NCBI GenBank assembly: GCA_003511885.1
Contig: DOIX01000331.1
Span: 32,602-42,875 of the forward strand
Reading direction: 5' to 3'
Length of the DNA: 10,274 bases
Source of the DNA: Cyanobacteria bacterium UBA11153
GTDB taxonomy: Bacteria; Cyanobacteriota; Cyanobacteriia; Cyanobacteriales; Coleofasciculaceae
Shown here: positions 7,901 through 10,274 of the stretch, piece by piece
Position numbering within the stretch: position 1 is the stretch's first letter
Layout of the letters: every line of letters begins with the position of its first letter
Made by a program: the position numbers and the translations under genes
Notes under the pieces: model-generated
Told to the model about the DNA's origin: nothing
The model's database searches: none
Seen by the model: only the letters and a program-made list of their open reading frames with translations

Positions 7901-8590
7901 GGTGACGGTTGGGCTTATGATATCGGTTATGGAGGATTAGATCATGTTATCGCTAGCGGACGAAACGTCAATATTTTAGTCCTCGATACCGAAGTTTATT
8001 CCAATACCGGAGGACAAGCATCCAAAGCCACACCACGAGGCGCAGTTGCCAAATTTGCCGCCGGAGGTAAACCCGCCGCCAAGAAAGATTTAGGCTTAAT
8101 TGCCATGACTTACGGTAACGTTTACGTCGCCAGTGTCGCCATGGGGGCAAAAGACGAACATACCCTGAAAGCCTTCCTCGAAGCCGAAGCTTACAACGGT
8201 CCATCCTTAATTATTGCTTATGCCCACTGCATCGCTCATGGTATTAACATGACCACCGCCATGTCCCATCAAAAAGAACTGGTAGAATCAGGACGTTGGC
8301 TACTTTATCGGTACAATCCTCACCTGGTACAAGAGGGCAAAAATCCACTCCAACTCGATATGCGATCGCCAAAATCAAAAGTGGAACAATCCCTCTACAA
8401 TGAAAACAGGTTCAAAATGCTCACCAAGAGTAAACCAGAAGATGCCAAACGCTTGCTGAAAGAAGCACAAGAAGATGTCAATCTGCGCTGGCAAATGTAC
8501 CAATATCTAGCCGCACGTAAGCTAGAATCCCATAATGGTAACTCGCAAACTGCTCCAGATAGTAATGTCCCGCAGACTACGAATGCCTGA
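4961..8590 (+). CDS. nifJ: Pyruvate:ferredoxin (flavodoxin) oxidoreductase NifJ
   Basis: This 1209-aa cytosolic iron-sulfur enzyme oxidises pyruvate with CoA to acetyl-CoA and CO2 and passes low-potential electrons to ferredoxin or flavodoxin. Domains in order: the pyruvate-binding fold with YPITPASPMGE (29-39); a transketolase-C-like domain with IIIMGSGCETV; the gamma domain with GLGSDGTVGANK; a two-cluster ferredoxin domain with C701, C704, C707, C711 and C757, C760, C763, C767; and the thiamine-diphosphate domain with GDGWA (981-985) and YSNTGGQ (1013-1019). The third cluster ligands C831, C834, C859 and C1090 are all present, so the enzyme looks intact. ATG 4961 is preferred over an upstream TTG at 4925 because AAAGG (4947-4951) lies nine bases before it and family proteins begin with this MNKRTIATLDANEA-like segment. 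In cyanobacteria NifJ serves fermentation, nitrogen fixation or highly reduced conditions; which applies here cannot be told, since no nif genes are visible. Confidence 0.98.
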   Translation: MNKRTIATLDANEAVAWVAYRLNEVIAIYPITPASPMGEWADAWASEGKLNIWGTLPSVIEMQSEGGAAGVVHGALQTGALTTTFTASQGLLLMIPNLYKIAGELTSAVIHVAARSLAAQGLSIFGDHQDVMACRSTGWGMLASASVQEAHDFALIAQAATLKARVPFLHFFDGFRTSHEVQKIELLSEDDLRATIDDELIMAHRDRALSPDRPVLRGTAQNPDIYFQARETVNPFYRDCLDIVQESMDKFGQLTGRQYQLFEYHGAPDAERVIIIMGSGCETVHETVDYLNQNEEKVGVLKVRLYRPFDGKRLVAALPDSVSAIAILDRTKEPGAGGEPLYLDVVSAIHEANFGGDTHLKAKIQHLKSVIGGRYGLSSKEFTPAMVKGIFDALAAPQTKHQFTIGINDDISHTSLPYDPNFSTEPDNVVRAMFYGLGSDGTVGANKNSIKIIGEETDNYAQGFFVYDSKKSGSVTVSHLRFGPNPIRSTYLISQANFVACHQWGFLEQLDVLTCAADGSIFLLNTPYPQDEVWSKLPRTVQEIIIAKKLKLYAIDATKVALNSGMGRRINTVMQVCFFALANVLPREEAIAKIKKSIEKTYGKKGAEIVKTNLEAVDNTLANLYEVQIPATVDSTIELRPPIPDTAPEFVREVLGKMIARQGDELPVSALPVDGTYPTGTTKWEKRNITLEIPVWDTDVCVQCGKCVMVCPHSVIRAKSYDAQYLENAPATFKSTDTKDKEFAGEKFTIQVAAEDCTGCGICVDVCPAKNKAQPKLKAINMAQQMPLREQERENWDFFLTLPNPDRRLLHLDRIRQQQWQEPLFEFAGACAGCGETPYIKLVTQLFGDRMVVANATGCSSIYGGNMPTTPWTKNPEGRGPAWCNSLFEDNAEFGLGFRVSIDKQTQFAAELLQKLASEIGDNLVTAILTAEQKTEADIWEQRERVTQLKEKLQSINSSESKRLLSLADYLVKKSVWIIGGDGWAYDIGYGGLDHVIASGRNVNILVLDTEVYSNTGGQASKATPRGAVAKFAAGGKPAAKKDLGLIAMTYGNVYVASVAMGAKDEHTLKAFLEAEAYNGPSLIIAYAHCIAHGINMTTAMSHQKELVESGRWLLYRYNPHLVQEGKNPLQLDMRSPKSKVEQSLYNENRFKMLTKSKPEDAKRLLKEAQEDVNLRWQMYQYLAARKLESHNGNSQTAPDSNVPQTTNA

Positions 8591-8595
8591 TTTGA

Positions 8596-8638
8596 GTCTG
8601 AGATTAGAGACTAGCAAAATCCATCCCTAATCTCAGAC
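8596..8638 (+). promoter_or_regulatory. Perfect 12-bp stem-loop just after nifJ
   Basis: GTCTGAGATTAG (8596-8607) and CTAATCTCAGAC (8627-8638) are exact reverse complements around a 19-base loop, starting five bases after the nifJ stop. No U-tract follows, so it is not a standard terminator. It may stabilise the nifJ 3' end, mark a processing site, or lower expression of the downstream genes. Confidence 0.65.
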
Positions 8639-8672
8639 AGACTTCGCCCATAATCCTGAAGAGAAATACCCA

Positions 8673-8888
8673 ATGTTTGCGATCGAATTAACCATCAGAA
8701 ACTCCAACACCATCCCCATGATTCAGCGTAAAGGAGAAGAGGAAGCCAACGAACTATACGATAAAATCTTGGCAGCTATCAATGCGGAAAAAAACCAACT
8801 GATGAAACTAAGCTGCGAACGTTATCCGAAGAAAAAGATAGCCGTCTGGAGTAAAGATATTGCCGCCGTGCAGTTATCTGAGATTTAA
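8673..8888 (+). CDS. UPF0367-like small conserved cyanobacterial protein
   Basis: The 71-aa product has no signal peptide or membrane segment and is likely cytosolic. The pattern MFAIELTIRN at the start, then QRKGEEEANELYDKI (18-32), a KLSCE motif, KKKIAV (52-57) and a hydrophobic IAAVQLSEI end resembles the cyanobacterial UPF0367 family (about 70-90 aa, function unknown), which I recognise by pattern only. Alternating hydrophobic residues at both ends and a charged helix in the middle suggest a small beta-alpha-beta fold. The start is ATG 8673 with a GAAGAG-like weak ribosome site about 10 bases upstream. It lies 82 bases after nifJ, behind a stem-loop, so co-transcription is plausible. Whether it acts with NifJ is unknown. 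Confidence 0.75.
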   Translation: MFAIELTIRNSNTIPMIQRKGEEEANELYDKILAAINAEKNQLMKLSCERYPKKKIAVWSKDIAAVQLSEI

Positions 8889-8890
8889 AA

Positions 8891-8918
8891 AGAGGTCAGA
8901 GGTTAGGGTTGAGAGGGC
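8891..8918. repeat. Degenerate purine-rich heptamer repeats
   Basis: Four 7-base units (AGAGGTC, AGAGGTT, AGGGTTG, AGAGGGC) start two bases after the small gene's stop. TGAGAGGG (8910-8917) is the exact reverse complement of CCCTCTCA at 9072-9079, so this array can pair with the pyrimidine heptamers before the next gene. Confidence 0.55.
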
Positions 8919-8988
8919 GATGACATAGTGGAAAAACTAACAGTTAGCCAGATAGTATAGCACTACGGGTTGAGATTAGGAGGTTTTG

Positions 8989-9029
8989 ATCCCCCCTTGC
9001 CCCCCTTATTAAGGGGGGAATAAGCCCAA
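8989..9029. repeat. GATCCCCCC / GGGGGG hairpin dispersed repeat
   Basis: CCCCCCTT (9000-9007) pairs perfectly with AAGGGGGG (9011-9018) around an ATT loop. It is preceded by GATCCCCCCTTGC and followed by AATAAGCCC. Elements of this form are common dispersed repeats in cyanobacterial spacers. In RNA it is a strong 8-bp hairpin between the UPF0367-like and DHOD-like genes and could partly terminate transcription. Confidence 0.65.
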
Positions 9030-9056
9030 AAAGAATGTCCTAATCTATATTTGTAC

Positions 9057-9065
9057 TGCTATATA
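9057..9065 (+). promoter_or_regulatory. Possible extended -10 promoter of the DHOD-like gene
   Basis: TGCTATATA (TG, one base, TATATA) lies after the strong hairpin. No -35 is evident. Transcription would start near 9072, at the edge of the heptamer repeats, leaving a leader of about 51 bases. Confidence 0.3.
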
Positions 9066-9075
9066 AAATTACCCT

Positions 9076-9103
9076 CTCACCTCTCACCTCCCACCTCCCA
9101 GCT
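9076..9103. repeat. Pyrimidine heptamer STRR array in the leader of the DHOD-like gene
   Basis: Four contiguous heptamers, CTCACCT, CTCACCT, CCCACCT and CCCAGCT, end eight bases before the AAGG ribosome site. The unit differs from the array at 3080-3100. Confidence 0.8.
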
Positions 9104-9122
9104 CTTAAAAAAGGAAAAGATT

Positions 9123-10133
9123 ATGGATATCACCACCACATACTTAGGGTTAAAATTGCGATCGCCCCTTGTCCCCTCTGCAGCCCAACCCCTGACAGAA
9201 GAAATCGATAACGTGAAACGATTAGAGGATGCTGGGGCAGGTGCTGTCGTACTTCACAGTATCTTTGCCGAACAACTTCGCATTGAACAACATGAATTGC
9301 ATTATCATACCACCTACGGAACCGATAGTTTTGCTGAAGCATTAACCTATTTTCCTGAACCAGAAAATTTCCAAGTTGGGCCAGAAACCTATCTGGAACA
9401 TATTCGCAAAGCCAAAGAAATGGTGGATATTCCCATTATTGCTTCTCTAAATGGTTCATCTTTAGGAGACTGGGTTGATTTCTCCAAACAAATCCAAGCC
9501 GCAGGTGCAGATGCTCTAGAATTAAATATCTATAATATTCCTACCGAGCTACATCTGACAGGGGCAGAAGTCGAACAAAACTATCTGGATATTGTCGAAG
9601 CAATTCGGGCTGATGTTACCATTCCCCTAACCGTAAAACTCAGTCCATTTTTTAGCAATCTGGCAAATATGGCTACAAAATTGGATAGAGCAGGTGCGAA
9701 TGGATTAGTATTATTCAATCGCTTCATGCAGCCAGATATTTCCCCCGAAGAATTAGAAGTTTGGCCTCACTTAAGCTTGAGTAATCCTCAAGAAATGCTC
9801 CTCCCCATGCGGTGGATTGCGATATTATATGGTCGCATTGATGCCGATTTAGCCGCAACAACTGGCATTCAAAAAGGTTTGGATGTTGTGAAAATGCTCA
9901 TGGTAGGAGCGCGGGTAACTCATGTTTGTGCTGCCTTACTCCGTCATGGCATTCCCCATTTACGGAAGATTGAGCAGGAATTGATAGAATGGATGGAGGA
10001 ACATGAATACGAATCGGTTGACCAAATGATTGGTACAATGAGTCAAATTAATGTCATCGATCCTAGCGCTTTTGAACGGGCACAGTATCAGAAGGTAATT
10101 CAAAGTTTTCAGCGGGAGTATAGTTTAGTTTAG
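9123..10133 (+). CDS. Dihydroorotate dehydrogenase-like FMN-barrel protein
   Basis: The 336-aa product has the (beta/alpha)8 FMN-binding fold of class 1 dihydroorotate dehydrogenases. FMN-site landmarks are an N-terminal LRSPLVPSAA (12-21), IIASLNGSS (105-113, with N110), ELNIYNIPTE (133-142), VKLSPF (171-176, with K172), and the C-terminal GARVTHVCAALLRHG phosphate-binding region. True PyrD proteins have a SCPN-type segment where NIYNIPTE sits, followed by a loop with the catalytic Ser or Cys. That segment is absent, so pyrimidine-synthesis activity is doubtful. This matches the conserved-domain subgroup DHOD_like, described as keeping the FMN site but lacking catalytic residues. ATG 9123 is chosen over an in-frame ATG at 9051 because AAGG (9111-9114) lies eight bases upstream and the longer version would translate the heptamer repeats. 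It is third in the nifJ strand group, 234 bases after the small gene. I recall a similar gene near nifJ in Synechocystis, not checked here. Confidence 0.9.
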   Translation: MDITTTYLGLKLRSPLVPSAAQPLTEEIDNVKRLEDAGAGAVVLHSIFAEQLRIEQHELHYHTTYGTDSFAEALTYFPEPENFQVGPETYLEHIRKAKEMVDIPIIASLNGSSLGDWVDFSKQIQAAGADALELNIYNIPTELHLTGAEVEQNYLDIVEAIRADVTIPLTVKLSPFFSNLANMATKLDRAGANGLVLFNRFMQPDISPEELEVWPHLSLSNPQEMLLPMRWIAILYGRIDADLAATTGIQKGLDVVKMLMVGARVTHVCAALLRHGIPHLRKIEQELIEWMEEHEYESVDQMIGTMSQINVIDPSAFERAQYQKVIQSFQREYSLV

Positions 10134-10160
10134 GAAGTTGCCAAGGAAAATATATAGCGA

Positions 10161-10187
10161 GGGACTAGGAGCTAGAGACTAGGGAAG
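10161..10187. repeat. Degenerate heptamer repeats after the DHOD-like gene
   Basis: Units GGGACTA, GGAGCTA and GAGACTA (10161-10181), then GGGAAG, keep a 7-base period related to the ACTAGGG units at 3094-3100. It lies 27 bases after the stop codon. Confidence 0.5.
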
Positions 10188-10233
10188 AAAGCTGTCTAAT
10201 CAAGGGTTTGAGGAATTGAGAATGTTGGGGCTG

Positions 10234-10274
10234 CCCTAGTGGTTGCTATATCTAGGGTTTGCTGAAAAAGTCTT
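10234..10274. repeat. Right-edge dispersed repeat, possibly the end of an insertion sequence
   Basis: CCCTAG (10234-10239) faces CTAGGG (10252-10257), followed by GTTTGCTGAAAAAGTC. The latter resembles terminal sequences of cyanobacterial insertion elements, and GCTGAAAAAG (10261-10270) also occurs at 4466-4475. The window ends before any transposase could be seen, so this is only a possibility. Confidence 0.25.

Noticed and set aside
9051..9122. ATG start adding 24 residues to the DHOD-like protein
   Set aside because: The extension translates the heptamer repeats and has no ribosome site, whereas ATG 9123 has one.

Overview
The window looks like cyanobacterial chromosome. Three things point that way. 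The palindrome GCGATCGC (HIP1) occurs nine times. The intergenic spacers carry heptanucleotide short tandem repeats, including the CCCCRRT type described from filamentous cyanobacteria. The gene set is also typical: an Uma2-family nuclease-like protein, a DnaK2-type chaperone, NifJ, and a small protein resembling the cyanobacterial UPF0367 family. The repeat-rich spacers suggest a filamentous, Oscillatoria- or Nostoc-like genome, but that is inference.

Layout. Positions 94-4351 hold three minus-strand genes. Reading in transcription order they are an aldo/keto reductase (4351-3332), dnaK (2729-822) and an Uma2/DUF820 protein (666-94). They are separated by a 602-base spacer packed with repeats and by a 155-base spacer holding two C/G-rich hairpin repeats. 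They do not look like one operon. A divergent spacer of about 610 bases (4352-4960) follows. It contains an extended -10 promoter candidate for the reductase and, for nifJ, two promoter candidates, a strong orphan Shine-Dalgarno with a hexapeptide frame, and an 18-base palindrome flanked by 9-base direct repeats.

Positions 4961-10133 hold three plus-strand genes: nifJ (pyruvate:ferredoxin/flavodoxin oxidoreductase, 1209 aa, all domains and cysteine ligands present), a 71-aa UPF0367-like protein, and a 336-aa dihydroorotate-dehydrogenase-like FMN-barrel protein that lacks the usual DHOD active-site loop. A perfect 12-bp stem-loop follows nifJ. A G/C-rich hairpin and heptamer repeats lie in front of the last gene.

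How they work together. NifJ oxidises pyruvate to acetyl-CoA and CO2 and reduces ferredoxin or flavodoxin, which matters in dark or low-oxygen fermentation, in nitrogen fixation, and under highly reducing conditions. The FMN protein and the small protein next to it have no proven function. A redox link to NifJ is the most interesting hypothesis here, but it rests on position and family features only. There is no CRISPR array, complete insertion sequence, tRNA or rRNA, and no defence or biosynthetic cluster. Most of the window is core metabolism plus repeat-rich spacers.
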